The notes: generated from the sequence alone by a model not told the origin. Positions 1 to 8,890 are shown, numbered from the stretch's first letter. The stretch: 47,537 nt of DNA from Eubacteriales bacterium (GCA_030446285.1 JASUSC010000005.1:1-47537), one strand, 5' to 3'. Made by a program: numbers and translations.

Positions 1-253
1 CCGACTTGAGAGAGTTCACGAACTTCGACAACTGTACTTGGGGTTTGGAAGCAAAAAGGATATGAATGTGGTCCAGCTCGGTTTCTTGCTCAATTATTTG
101 CACCCCAAACTTTTCAGCGACACTAAGGTTTATTTCTTTCAGACGCGAAGAAATCTCAGGAGTCAGCACCTTTTTCCGGTGCTTCACACAGCAGACATAG
201 TGGAACCGAAGTGAATATACTGAATGGCAACCTTTATCCAATTGGTATCTCAT
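1..253 (-). CDS. tnpA: IS200/IS605-family Y1 transposase TnpA, truncated by the window edge
   Basis: Minus-strand translation from ATG at 253: MRYQLDKGCHSVYSLRFHYVCCVKHRKKVLTPEISSRLKEINLSVAEKFGVQIIEQETELDHIHILFASKPQVQLSKFVNSLKS, with a HUH-type HIH motif and typical IS200 TnpA N-terminus. Not in the ORF track because it is cut. Confidence 0.9.
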   Translation of the reverse strand, partial: MRYQLDKGCHSVYSLRFHYVCCVKHRKKVLTPEISSRLKEINLSVAEKFGVQIIEQETELDHIHILFASKPQVQLSKFVNSLKS

Positions 254-302
254 GCCTTCATTTTACCGGAAGAACTGAAGAAAAACAATACCGCCTTTCA
301 TT

Positions 303-320
303 CCCTCCCTTACGGGAGGG
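303..320. repeat. Perfect hairpin CCCTCCC-TTAC-GGGAGGG, possible IS200/IS605 end hairpin
   Basis: 7-bp perfect inverted repeat with 4-nt loop about 50 bp upstream of the tnpA start; no U-tract on the minus strand, so a poor panB terminator. Confidence 0.5.
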
Positions 321-339
321 GACTTCCCGGCGGAAAAAG

Positions 340-1137
340 TTAAAAAGAATGCTCCGGTCCTGGAAAAATCCCTTCCCTGACCTCTTCTTTGAACCTGCGG
401 AGCGCATCCAGTACCAGCGGTCTCAGATCGGCATAGCGTTTGACAAAACGGGGAGTAAAGTCAGAAAAGAGTCCTAACAGGTCATAAGTGACCAGCACCT
501 GCCCATCGCAGCCGGCACCAGCACCGATGCCAATAACAGGAATGCTGACCGCCCGGGCAATTTCCGCTGCCACGGAGGCTGGAACACACTCCAGAACCAG
601 GGAAAAAGCTCCCGCTTCTTCAAGAAGCCGTGCGTCCTCCACTATTCGCCGGGCTGAATCTTCATCCCGTCCCTGCACGCGGTAGCCGCCGGTTACATGC
701 ACCGCTTGGGGCAGCAACCCCAGGTGTCCCATCACCGGAATCCCCGCAGCCACCAGGGCTTTCACCCGGTCTACTATCTCCCTTCCTCCCTCCAGTTTTA
801 CCGCATGAGCTCCGCCCTCCTTGAGCAGGCGTCCGGCGTTATAAAGACAGTCCTCAACACTCACCTGATAAGAGAGAAAAGGCATGTCCGCTACCACCAT
901 GGCCCGGCGCGCACCGCGGGCCACCGCCCGGCTATGGTGGATCATATCCTCCATGCTCACAGGAATGGTGGAGTCGTAACCCAGCACCACTTGGCCTAAG
1001 GAATCTCCCACCAACAACACGTCTATCCCGGCTTCATCCAGCAGCCGGGCCATGGAATAGTCGTAGGCAGTAAGAACGGTAATCTTTTCCCCTGCTTCCT
1101 TCATTTTTCTAAGCTGGACCGTGGTCACCCGGCTCAT
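340..1137 (-). CDS. panB: 3-methyl-2-oxobutanoate hydroxymethyltransferase
   Basis: PanB signatures (VLTAYDYSMARLLDEAGIDVLLVGDSLGQVVLGYDSTIPVSMEDM; IPVIGIGAG). Confidence 0.96.
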   Translation of the reverse strand: MSRVTTVQLRKMKEAGEKITVLTAYDYSMARLLDEAGIDVLLVGDSLGQVVLGYDSTIPVSMEDMIHHSRAVARGARRAMVVADMPFLSYQVSVEDCLYNAGRLLKEGGAHAVKLEGGREIVDRVKALVAAGIPVMGHLGLLPQAVHVTGGYRVQGRDEDSARRIVEDARLLEEAGAFSLVLECVPASVAAEIARAVSIPVIGIGAGAGCDGQVLVTYDLLGLFSDFTPRFVKRYADLRPLVLDALRRFKEEVREGIFPGPEHSF

Positions 1138-2056
1138 TTTTCTCCCCTCCTTGGCCCTTTTCTCCCTCTAAAAGTTTTCTCATTTCGGTGTACTTATCTC
1201 CTTCTATTCTTCCTCCCCGTCGGGCCAACTCCAAAGCAGCCCGGGCCAAAGTGCGATAAAAACCGTCCCATCCTTCGGCTGCCAGTGCCTGCAGGTGTTT
1301 TGCCACCGTCCCCACATCTCCCCGCACCACCGGGCCGGTTAAAGCCTTCTCCGGACCCAGGCGGCGCAAATTTGACCACGTTCCCATAACCAGCGGTTCC
1401 ACCGCTTCCAGAGCCTGTTCCTGTGCCAAGCCCGCTTTCTCCATCAGCAGGAGACAATAATCCATCAGCACCACCAAATAGTTGGAAGCAACACAGGCGG
1501 CAGCGTGGTAAAAAACCCTTCCCCCCGCCGGCAGGGAAAAAACCCTCCCTCCCAGCAAGCGAGCTATTTGCTCTGCCCTCTCCCCGGCTTCGCCCGTCCC
1601 TTCCACCGCCATCCATGCTCCGGGAAGGACCTTCTCGCCTCCTTCCCCAGGCAAAGACTGGAGGGGGTGTAAGGCAGCCACCAACGCCCCCATCTCTTTG
1701 AGGGGCAATAGTTCCTCCAATCCGCGGGAACCGCTCATATGGAGAAAAAGTTTCCCCGCCAGGGACAAGGAATTACGGGCAAAAATTCCCGCCAGATATT
1801 CTGCTGTGGTAGCAATAAAATCATCGGGGACGGTAAGAAAGACTACGCTGGCACGACAACAGGCAGTAACCAAATTTTCTTCCGCAGGAACCCCGGCAAT
1901 AATTTCCCCGTCTTTTCCGGCCAAGGTCGCAGCCAGTTGCCTGGCAGAAAGGCCGTTCCGGCTGAAAAGGCCCACCGCCTGCCATCCTTTCTCCACCAAC
2001 AAGCGGGCCACCGCACTGCCAGCTCTGCCGGTGCCGATAATAACAAATGCCGCCAT
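1109..2056 (-). CDS. Rossmann-like/DUF2520 domain dehydrogenase-type protein
   Basis: N-terminal Rossmann GTGRAGSAVARLL; HPLQSLPG and C-terminal helical region typical of the DUF2520 family found next to pan genes; overlaps panB by 29 bp. Confidence 0.85.
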   Translation of the reverse strand: MAAFVIIGTGRAGSAVARLLVEKGWQAVGLFSRNGLSARQLAATLAGKDGEIIAGVPAEENLVTACCRASVVFLTVPDDFIATTAEYLAGIFARNSLSLAGKLFLHMSGSRGLEELLPLKEMGALVAALHPLQSLPGEGGEKVLPGAWMAVEGTGEAGERAEQIARLLGGRVFSLPAGGRVFYHAAACVASNYLVVLMDYCLLLMEKAGLAQEQALEAVEPLVMGTWSNLRRLGPEKALTGPVVRGDVGTVAKHLQALAAEGWDGFYRTLARAALELARRGGRIEGDKYTEMRKLLEGEKGQGGEKNEPGDHGPA

Positions 2057-2088
2057 GGTGTATCAACCACCTAACTGGCCAAAAATAC

Positions 2089-2119
2089 AAAAAACCCTTC
2101 CGGCCTAAGTCCGAAAGGG
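2089..2119 (-). terminator. Rho-independent-type hairpin in the leader upstream of the DUF2520-panB operon
   Basis: Minus strand CCCTTTCGG-ACTTAGG-CCGGAAGGG-TTTTTTGTATTTTT, about 30 bp upstream of the start codon. Confidence 0.8.
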
Positions 2120-2120
2120 C

Positions 2121-2255
2121 GGTAAATATCTCCCTGCCTTCCGTCTCGGGCCTCGCGGCTCCAAGCGGTTTTCCTTTATTCTTGCTCGAGTAATAAAAAA
2201 CAGTTACCCTCATCCAGTGCAGTTCCCCAACGGGATACCGCCTGCTGACAGCATT
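2121..2255 (-). promoter_or_regulatory. Structured 5' leader of the pan operon, candidate pan-motif RNA
   Basis: Minus-strand leader contains tandem TTGGGGAACTGC...GAGGGTAACTGT elements followed by the 2089-2119 terminator; context (upstream of panB) fits the known pan motif. Consensus not checked. Confidence 0.4.
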
Positions 2256-2279
2256 ATTCTACCATAAAAACGGAATTTT

Positions 2280-2771
2280 TCAAACTAAATATTCAGAAAT
2301 TCTATTTACTTTCTGATCGGCCACTGCCGGAAGAAAATCCCGCAAAAACCTGCCGTCAGGCATGGTGAGATCGTCATCCAGATCCAGCAGAGGTACGAGC
2401 ACAAAAGCCCGTTGCAGTAGATAAGGATGGGGGATCTGGAGATCGGGCGCATCTACCACTTCGTGCCCGTAGAGAAGAATATCCAGATCTACTGTCCGCG
2501 GCCCCCATTTCTCTTTTCTCACTCGTCCCAGTTTGTTCTCAATTTCCTGAAGGAAGGATAAAAGTTCCCGGGGCGAATATGCGGTTTCCACCTGTATCAC
2601 CGTGTTGAGGAAAGGCTCCTGCTCTTTAAGCCCCCAGGGTTCCGTTTCGTAGAGGGGGGCAATAGCGGTTATCTGCAAATCAGGGAGCTCCCGCAGCATG
2701 TTTACCGCCGCCTGTAAATTGGCCCGGCGATTGCCCATGTTCGACCCCAGCCCGATGTAAACCGTAACCAT
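2280..2771 (-). CDS. folK: 2-amino-4-hydroxy-6-hydroxymethyldihydropteridine diphosphokinase
   Basis: IGLGSNMGNRRANL, ETEPWG, GPRTVDLDILLYG motifs. Confidence 0.96.
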   Translation of the reverse strand: MVTVYIGLGSNMGNRRANLQAAVNMLRELPDLQITAIAPLYETEPWGLKEQEPFLNTVIQVETAYSPRELLSFLQEIENKLGRVRKEKWGPRTVDLDILLYGHEVVDAPDLQIPHPYLLQRAFVLVPLLDLDDDLTMPDGRFLRDFLPAVADQKVNRISEYLV

Positions 2772-2785
2772 CTTCGATTCCTCCG

Positions 2786-3166
2786 CTAATCGTCATACTC
2801 TAGAGAACGGCTGCGGGTAATCTCCACTCCCATATAGTCGAAGATGCCGTTCACCGGCGCCCCAGGCTTCATTATCCGCAGTTTCACCGTGTCCACCGGG
2901 AAAACCTCCAGGAGGTCAGAGGCTATACTCTCTGCTAGAGCCTCAAGAAGGCGAAAAGGAGGACCTTCCATCCTCGCCCGGATTACCTCGTACACCTTGG
3001 CATAATCCACCGTGGTGTGCAGCTCGTCGGCTATGCCCGGTACCTGCAAAGAGACATACAGCTCCACATCAACAACAAAGCACTGTCCTAACTTGCGCTC
3101 CTCGGGAAGAACGCCGTGATGGCCGTAAAATTTCATCCCGGCCAGAATAATTTTGTCCGTCGCCAT
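2786..3166 (-). CDS. folB: Dihydroneopterin aldolase
   Basis: MATDKIILAGMKFYGHHGVLPEERKLGQCF; internal ATG at 3166 preferred over the 3208 ORF start, which overlaps folP. Confidence 0.94.
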   Translation of the reverse strand: MATDKIILAGMKFYGHHGVLPEERKLGQCFVVDVELYVSLQVPGIADELHTTVDYAKVYEVIRARMEGPPFRLLEALAESIASDLLEVFPVDTVKLRIMKPGAPVNGIFDYMGVEITRSRSLEYDD

Positions 3167-3167
3167 A

Positions 3168-4370
3168 TTACTCCTCCTCGTCCTGGCGGCGGTAACGAAC
3201 AATAGCATCGCTCATCCGTGCCACCCGCACCATTTCTTTGACATCGTGTACCCGCACGATGTCCACCCCGCTGGCAATCCCCAAAGCCACTGTCGCTGCC
3301 GTCCCTTCCATCCGCTCGTCTACGGGCAAATCCAGCGTTTTGCCAATAACAGATTTGCGGGAAGTGCCGAGGAGAATGGGCTGTCCCAGGGTCTTTAGCT
3401 CTTTTAGAGATTTTAATACTTCCAGGTTCTGCTCATAGGTCTTGCCAAGACCTATCCCCGGGTCAACGATAATTTTCTCCCGGCTAATCCCGGCCTCCAC
3501 CCCGATGCGGATGCTCTCGGCCAGAAAAGCGAGGATTTCCTCCATCAGGTTGCGGTAATTGGTATCATGGCGATTGTGCATCAACACCACCGGCACTCCG
3601 TACTTCGCACAAACTGCAGCCATTTCCGGATCCGCTCTGAAACTCCACTGGTCATTGATGATATGGGCTCCCTCTTCCAGAGCCAGCCGGGCGGTAGAAG
3701 CTTTATAGGTATCTACCGAAATAGGCACCTTAAGTTCCCGTACCAGCCGTCGCAGGACGGGTAGAAGCCTTGCCTGTTCCTCTTCCGCCGGTACCGGAGT
3801 GTGACCTGGCCGCGTGGACTCAGCCCCCACATCGATTATATCTGCCCCTTCTTCCACCATGCGGTGAGCGTGTTCCACCGCCCGTCCCGGGTCGAAAAAT
3901 TTGCCCCCGTCCGAAAAAGAGTCGGGAGTAACGTTCAATATCCCCATCACCAAGGTCCGTTGGCCAATGGGGAGCCGGTAACCGCGGCAATCCAGGATAT
4001 ACGAGGGCCTTTTCTCCATGTTGTTCAAAACTCTTTGTAACTCCTCTGCCAAGGCTGGAAGACCAAAAGCCTGCATCTTCAGTTTACTGATCAGTCGGCG
4101 GTACTGTTCCAAAGTACCCATGAGGAGGACATCGCTTTCATCCACAGAAAAATTGGCTGCCCCGCGGACAATTGCACATTCTCCACCCTTGGAAAGCATC
4201 TCCTGCTTGATGAGGTTGGCAGCCACCGTGCGCACTTTTTCAATTTTTATCACCCGGAAGACGGCTTTGGGGGCCATAATCCTTATTCCCGGCTCGTCCG
4301 CCCCCACCCGCCGAATTTCCCGCCGGGCGTCTTCCAGATCCTCAATTTCTACCACGCGAAAATTGGCCAT
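3168..4370 (-). CDS. folP: Dihydropteroate synthase
   Basis: VMGILNVTPDSFSDGG, DVGAESTRPG, DPGIGLGKT motifs; about 140-aa N-terminal extension. Confidence 0.96.
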   Translation of the reverse strand: MANFRVVEIEDLEDARREIRRVGADEPGIRIMAPKAVFRVIKIEKVRTVAANLIKQEMLSKGGECAIVRGAANFSVDESDVLLMGTLEQYRRLISKLKMQAFGLPALAEELQRVLNNMEKRPSYILDCRGYRLPIGQRTLVMGILNVTPDSFSDGGKFFDPGRAVEHAHRMVEEGADIIDVGAESTRPGHTPVPAEEEQARLLPVLRRLVRELKVPISVDTYKASTARLALEEGAHIINDQWSFRADPEMAAVCAKYGVPVVLMHNRHDTNYRNLMEEILAFLAESIRIGVEAGISREKIIVDPGIGLGKTYEQNLEVLKSLKELKTLGQPILLGTSRKSVIGKTLDLPVDERMEGTAATVALGIASGVDIVRVHDVKEMVRVARMSDAIVRYRRQDEEE

Positions 4371-4392
4371 CGTCCTTTCCTCCTCGGAAATA

Positions 4393-4941
4393 TTAGTAAA
4401 TCAGCAAACGCCTACTTGTTTCCATATCGCCGTACTTGTAGCACTCGGCATTGGCCGGACACTGCCGGCAGGCCCGGGAGAGATTGTCAGCCCGGAACAA
4501 TTTTTCCCCTAACACGGTAACACCCGCATCAATACCCCGGTGCTGGCGAATAGCCTGGGTGACAATCCGGATTTCCTGCGAGCTGAAACCATACTTGGCC
4601 ATCAACTCCGCCGCTATCTCCGCTCCGGCTTCGGAATGGTCCACTCCTTCCTCGTATTCTTTCCAGCGGGCAATGTCATGAAGCATTCCCGCCGTGTAAA
4701 TAAGCTCTTTTGCCTGTTGCAAATCCCTGAGCCCATTTTCAGCTATAAAATTTCTAATATCCCCTGACTCCAGCATGAGAATGTAGGTTATGCGGGAAAC
4801 ATCCACCATGTGCTGAAAATCGTGGTGGCAAAATTTCCTGTTAACTTCCGCCCGGGCATTTTGGTAAAGGCACTGCTGGTACAAGCTGTCCTCGAGGATT
4901 TTTTCCAGTCTGTCCATTTTTCCCTCCAACTTTTCTGCCAT
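4393..4941 (-). CDS. HD-domain hydrolase with C-terminal cysteine motif
   Basis: HDFQHMVDVSR and GMLHDIARW HD-type motifs; C-terminal CRQCPANAEC. Confidence 0.85.
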   Translation of the reverse strand: MAEKLEGKMDRLEKILEDSLYQQCLYQNARAEVNRKFCHHDFQHMVDVSRITYILMLESGDIRNFIAENGLRDLQQAKELIYTAGMLHDIARWKEYEEGVDHSEAGAEIAAELMAKYGFSSQEIRIVTQAIRQHRGIDAGVTVLGEKLFRADNLSRACRQCPANAECYKYGDMETSRRLLIY

Positions 4942-5065
4942 CCACCGGCAATAATCCTTCTTAAGAGAGATACTTAATTTTTTAATACCTTATTACTTAG
5001 ACACAAAAGGGAAAATTCCTCTTTACCCCCCAAAAAAAACCGCTCTTCCGCCTAAAAACCAAGAA

Positions 5066-5084
5066 GCCGGGCTTTTTGCCCGGC
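5066..5084 (-). terminator. Terminator-like hairpin downstream of tetR
   Basis: Perfect GCCGGGC-AAAAA-GCCCGGC (minus) followed by TTCTTGGTTTTTAGG; modest U-tract. Confidence 0.6.
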
Positions 5085-5104
5085 GCAGTAGACCGCAGCC
5101 CATG

Positions 5105-5671
5105 TTACCTTGCCAGACTGTGAAGAGCCAGGTTAACCAGCTCCTCTGCCAACTTCTTCCTATCCATTCCCGGCGAATTGAGCAACCAGTGGAAAGTAGC
5201 AACACTAACCATGCCAAAAAGAGCAGTGGCCGCCGTCCAGGAATCCACCTCTCTGAACTCACCGGCAGCAATCCCCTCTTCAATTAACCTGCCGATGAGG
5301 GAATAATAATCCTGCAGCCGGGAACGGAAACTTTCCCGCGGCAGAGTACTGCCAACAAAATCCCCCAGGATTAGACTTACCTCTTCCCTGTACTCGCTGA
5401 AAAAGTCCACCTGGTCGCGGATAAGCCGCGCCATCCTCTCCGCAGCAGTCCCCACCGCCGTTACTATCTCCTGTGTCCTTCGTTCCAGTTCGTCAAAAAT
5501 CGAAAGGGTAAGCTGGAGAAACAGGTTTTCTTTGTTCTGGAAATAGTAGTAAAGAGTCCCCTTGGCCACTTTGCTCATGCGGGCAATTTCGTCCATCGTG
5601 GCCTTCTCAAAACCCTTTTGTGACATGACAGTCGCTGCTGCTTTGAGGATAGCTTTAATTTTGTGATTCAT
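5105..5671 (-). CDS. TetR/AcrR family transcriptional regulator
   Basis: N-terminal HTH KAAATVMSQKGFEKATMDEIARMSKVAKGTLYYYFQNKENLF. Confidence 0.95.
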   Translation of the reverse strand: MNHKIKAILKAAATVMSQKGFEKATMDEIARMSKVAKGTLYYYFQNKENLFLQLTLSIFDELERRTQEIVTAVGTAAERMARLIRDQVDFFSEYREEVSLILGDFVGSTLPRESFRSRLQDYYSLIGRLIEEGIAAGEFREVDSWTAATALFGMVSVATFHWLLNSPGMDRKKLAEELVNLALHSLAR

Positions 5672-5683
5672 CTTCTTCCCCCG

Positions 5684-8227
5684 TTACTGCAGTACTAACC
5701 CTTCCTGGGGAGCGAGGTCAGATATTTTCAGCTTCCTGGCGGTGAAGAAATAAGTCAGGATTAAAGCTCCCAGTCCGAAGAAAGCCATGGCTGTTACCGC
5801 CGCACCATAGCTCATGCCGCTGCCGCCGGAAACGGCTTCCCGGAGTCCATAAACTCCGTAGGTCATAGGCAGGAAGGGTCCGATAGTCCGGAAAAATTCC
5901 GGCAAAAGCTCGAAGGGAAAAGCTCCCCCGCAGGAAGCCAGTTGAAGAATAAGCAGAGCCACTGCCAGAAAGCGTCCGGCAACACCAAAAGCGGTTACCA
6001 GAAAGCCAATAATAGCCATAAAGGTTAAAGACATCAGGATGTTAAAGAGGAAGAATTTCCCTTCGGAAACTACCTGCAAATTCAAGCCTTTTTCTAATAT
6101 TATACCAGAAATTACAGCCTGAAGCACACCAACAACTGCTACCGCGAGGTATTTGCCTACAAGGACCTGCCAGGAGTGAACGGGTGATAAGGCAAGCCGG
6201 AAGTCTTTCAAGTTAATGAGGAAGAAAAGGACCAACGCTCCTATCCACAGGGAAAGGGGCAAGAAATAAGGAGTAAAAGCAGTACCGTAGTTCTCCACGG
6301 GGTGCAGCCTTTTTTCAATCAATTGAACCGGCTTGGCGGTTATCTCTCGACGTTTCTGGATAAGAGCTGGAGAAAGCTCCTCTTTGCCCTTTGCCACCCC
6401 TTGCGCAAGCCCTTCCTCCAACTGGGAAGCTCCTTTTACTAGTTGCCCTAAGCCAGCGTGTAGCTCAGAAAGGGCGCCAGCAATTTTTTCCGTGCCACCT
6501 GCCAGTTCGGCCGCTCCGCTGGTCGCTTTTGCCGTACCCTCTGCCAATTGTTTTCCGCCTGTTGCTAACTGCTGAGCAGCACCCCCCAGTTTCCTGCTCC
6601 CTTCAACCAGTTGCGAAAGGCCAGCATAAAAATCACCATACCCGCGCTGCAGGCGGCCAAACCCCTCATCCAAAACGGCCATTTTCTCCGGCAGCCCAGC
6701 TGTGCTACTGACAATGGTCTGCAGCCCTTGACTCAAAGCACCAGCGCCATTCTCAAGTTGCCTGGAACCATCTCTTACCGCCAGAGCCCCTTCCTTTAGC
6801 GTTTCTGCCTCCCCTTGGAGCAAATTCATCCCGGGCAGAAGTTGTTGGTCATAAGTAGTTTGCGCCGCAACCAAAGCACCGGCAAAACCGCCATTGGTCC
6901 CAGCAAGGGTCTGTTGCCAAAGGGCCAGCTCGGCGCTGCCACTGCCAAAAAAGCTGTCCAGCGCTTTCCGGTCATCGGCCGTCCCATCTAAAGTGTTACA
7001 GGAATCTTCCAAAAGCGCTAAAACTCGGTCAACTTCCGGATCTGGATGGGTCTGTCGGTACTGCTGCAAGAAAAGACGAGCCTGATCCAGACTTTCTCTT
7101 GTCCCAATAATTGCTTGGTTAGTTCGCTGGTATGAAGTCGCCGCCTGTTGCAGGGAGGAGAGGAAAGCCGTCAGTCCTGCCTCTACCTGGCGGTAAGAAG
7201 TTAGTAGTTGATCTAAACCGCTTTTAATCTTCCCCCAAAACTGTTTAATACCGGCAATTAATTCCGCCGTCCCGTCTGTGTAAGCCTCCACCCCACAGGC
7301 CAGTTCTTCCGTCCCAGCAGCCAGCTCCCCCGTCCCTGCTTTCAGGGAAGCGGCTCCCGTTGCCGCTTCTTTAATTCCTCCTTGGAGCCGGCTTATTCCC
7401 GGTGCCAATTGCCCGGCAGGAAGGGCCGTTATTCCGGTAGCAATTGTCTTGCCCCCTGCCTGGAGCTCTGTCATCTTGGCGGCAAAGATCTCGACGTTTT
7501 TCTCATAGGCCTCCAAGCCGGCTGCCAGACTGTTGCTGCCATCAGCCAACCGAGTTAATCCTGTGCTCAGCTCCCCTGCTCCTGCCCTCAATTTCCCTGC
7601 TCCCTCATGCAATTTCCCCGCTCCTTCTCGGGCAGATGCTGCCCCCTGGGCAAGCTGTTTGCTGCCCTCGGCTGCCTGGGCTACCCGCTCTACAGAATTC
7701 GCCATTTCTGCCAGTACTCTTCCTATGGCTTCTGCGACAATCTTCTCCTCCACTTTTTGGGCCAGACCCTCAACCACCCGTTTGGTCAACTGAGCCGCCA
7801 GATAGTTTTTCCCTTCGTTGTACGTTACTTCAATTCCTACCTGGCGGGGATCTTTACTCCGCATCTGGTACAGTCTGGCTGAAAAATCTGACGGAATTCT
7901 AACGATCAGGTAATATTTTCTACCCTCCAATCCTCGCCTGGCTTCGTCCATGGTAACAAAATGCCATTCAACCGCATCACTCTTTTTCAATTCTTCAACC
8001 AGGTCACGGCCGCCCTCTATCTTTTCTCCTCCCCTCTTGTAGCCCTGGTCTTCATTAACTACCGCCACCGGCAACCGGGAAAGTTTCCCATAAGGGTCCC
8101 AGAAGGCAGAAAGATAAACAAAACTGTAAAGAAGAGGAACCAAAACCACGGCAGTGAGGGCTATCCGGGCAAAGCGGGTACTGAGCAGTTGCTTTAACTC
8201 CACTCTGGCTATCCGCAAAAAATTCAC
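5684..8227 (-). CDS. YhgE/Pip domain membrane protein
   Basis: N-terminal TM with DPYGKLSRLPVAVVNEDQG, long Ala/Gly/Leu coiled heptad-like repeats, C-terminal multi-TM ABC-2-like segment. Confidence 0.93.
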   Translation of the reverse strand: MNFLRIARVELKQLLSTRFARIALTAVVLVPLLYSFVYLSAFWDPYGKLSRLPVAVVNEDQGYKRGGEKIEGGRDLVEELKKSDAVEWHFVTMDEARRGLEGRKYYLIVRIPSDFSARLYQMRSKDPRQVGIEVTYNEGKNYLAAQLTKRVVEGLAQKVEEKIVAEAIGRVLAEMANSVERVAQAAEGSKQLAQGAASAREGAGKLHEGAGKLRAGAGELSTGLTRLADGSNSLAAGLEAYEKNVEIFAAKMTELQAGGKTIATGITALPAGQLAPGISRLQGGIKEAATGAASLKAGTGELAAGTEELACGVEAYTDGTAELIAGIKQFWGKIKSGLDQLLTSYRQVEAGLTAFLSSLQQAATSYQRTNQAIIGTRESLDQARLFLQQYRQTHPDPEVDRVLALLEDSCNTLDGTADDRKALDSFFGSGSAELALWQQTLAGTNGGFAGALVAAQTTYDQQLLPGMNLLQGEAETLKEGALAVRDGSRQLENGAGALSQGLQTIVSSTAGLPEKMAVLDEGFGRLQRGYGDFYAGLSQLVEGSRKLGGAAQQLATGGKQLAEGTAKATSGAAELAGGTEKIAGALSELHAGLGQLVKGASQLEEGLAQGVAKGKEELSPALIQKRREITAKPVQLIEKRLHPVENYGTAFTPYFLPLSLWIGALVLFFLINLKDFRLALSPVHSWQVLVGKYLAVAVVGVLQAVISGIILEKGLNLQVVSEGKFFLFNILMSLTFMAIIGFLVTAFGVAGRFLAVALLILQLASCGGAFPFELLPEFFRTIGPFLPMTYGVYGLREAVSGGSGMSYGAAVTAMAFFGLGALILTYFFTARKLKISDLAPQEGLVLQ

Positions 8228-8865
8228 TTTCTTGCCACCCCTTTCTCCATATCTATCACCTGGTCGGCTATGTCCAATTCCCCTTCTTTGACGGTAGTAA
8301 AAACAACTAGTCTGCCTTCTCCTTTTAACTCGCGAAAAATTTCCTTCACCTCTTCTTCCTCGTTTCTTTTCAAACTGCGGAAAGGCTCATCCACCAGAAC
8401 TATCTCCGGGGAACCAATCAACGCCAGCGCAATTCCCACTTTCAAGCGGCGCAAGGGATCGAGGCGGAAAAGAACTTCGTCTGGGCCAAAATCGGCCCGC
8501 ACTTTGCTAAGCAAAGTCTCAACAGTTCTTGTCTCTATTTTTTGTCCCTGCAAAGCAGCCTGAAAGCGGCAGTTGTCCGCCACCGTAAGCGAAAAATAAG
8601 GTTCGTAAATCCCCTCGACAAAGGAAAGTCCCACCCGCCGTCTAATCGCACGGGTCTGCCGGAGAGGGTCCATCCCCAGCACTGAGATTTCTCCCGCCAC
8701 CGGTTTAATACCCCCTATAATCGCCAGCAGCGCCGCCGTTTTCCCCGACTTGGCCCGGCCGTGAAAGGCGGCTATCCCGCTGGCAGGAAGAGAAAAAGTA
8801 AGAGGTGGAAACTCCTCGTGCCAGCTAAATCGGACCCCGCGGAAACTGACCGCCAAATTGCGCAC
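8224..8865 (-). CDS. ABC transporter ATP-binding protein with degenerate catalytic motifs
   Basis: Walker A GRAKSGKT and Walker B EIVLVDEP present; expected signature region reads LDPLRRLKVGIALAL. GTG start at 8865 with AAGGGGG SD; 4-bp overlap with the YhgE/Pip gene. Confidence 0.85.
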   Translation of the reverse strand: MRNLAVSFRGVRFSWHEEFPPLTFSLPASGIAAFHGRAKSGKTAALLAIIGGIKPVAGEISVLGMDPLRQTRAIRRRVGLSFVEGIYEPYFSLTVADNCRFQAALQGQKIETRTVETLLSKVRADFGPDEVLFRLDPLRRLKVGIALALIGSPEIVLVDEPFRSLKRNEEEEVKEIFRELKGEGRLVVFTTVKEGELDIADQVIDMEKGVARK

Positions 8866-8876
8866 CCCCTTTCTTG

Positions 8877-8890
8877 ACTGACTGGTCAGT
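8877..8890. promoter_or_regulatory. Palindromic operator candidate for the adjacent TetR regulator
   Basis: ACTGAC-TG-GTCAGT perfect 6-bp inverted repeat just upstream of the first gene of the ABC-YhgE-tetR operon, overlapping a TATACT -10-like hexamer. Confidence 0.75.

Noticed and set aside
6333-7600. Internal tandem repeats in the YhgE/Pip gene as a DNA repeat or recombination locus
   Set aside because: The repetition is at the protein level (Ala/Gly heptad-like coiled segments normal for the family), not a DNA tandem array.
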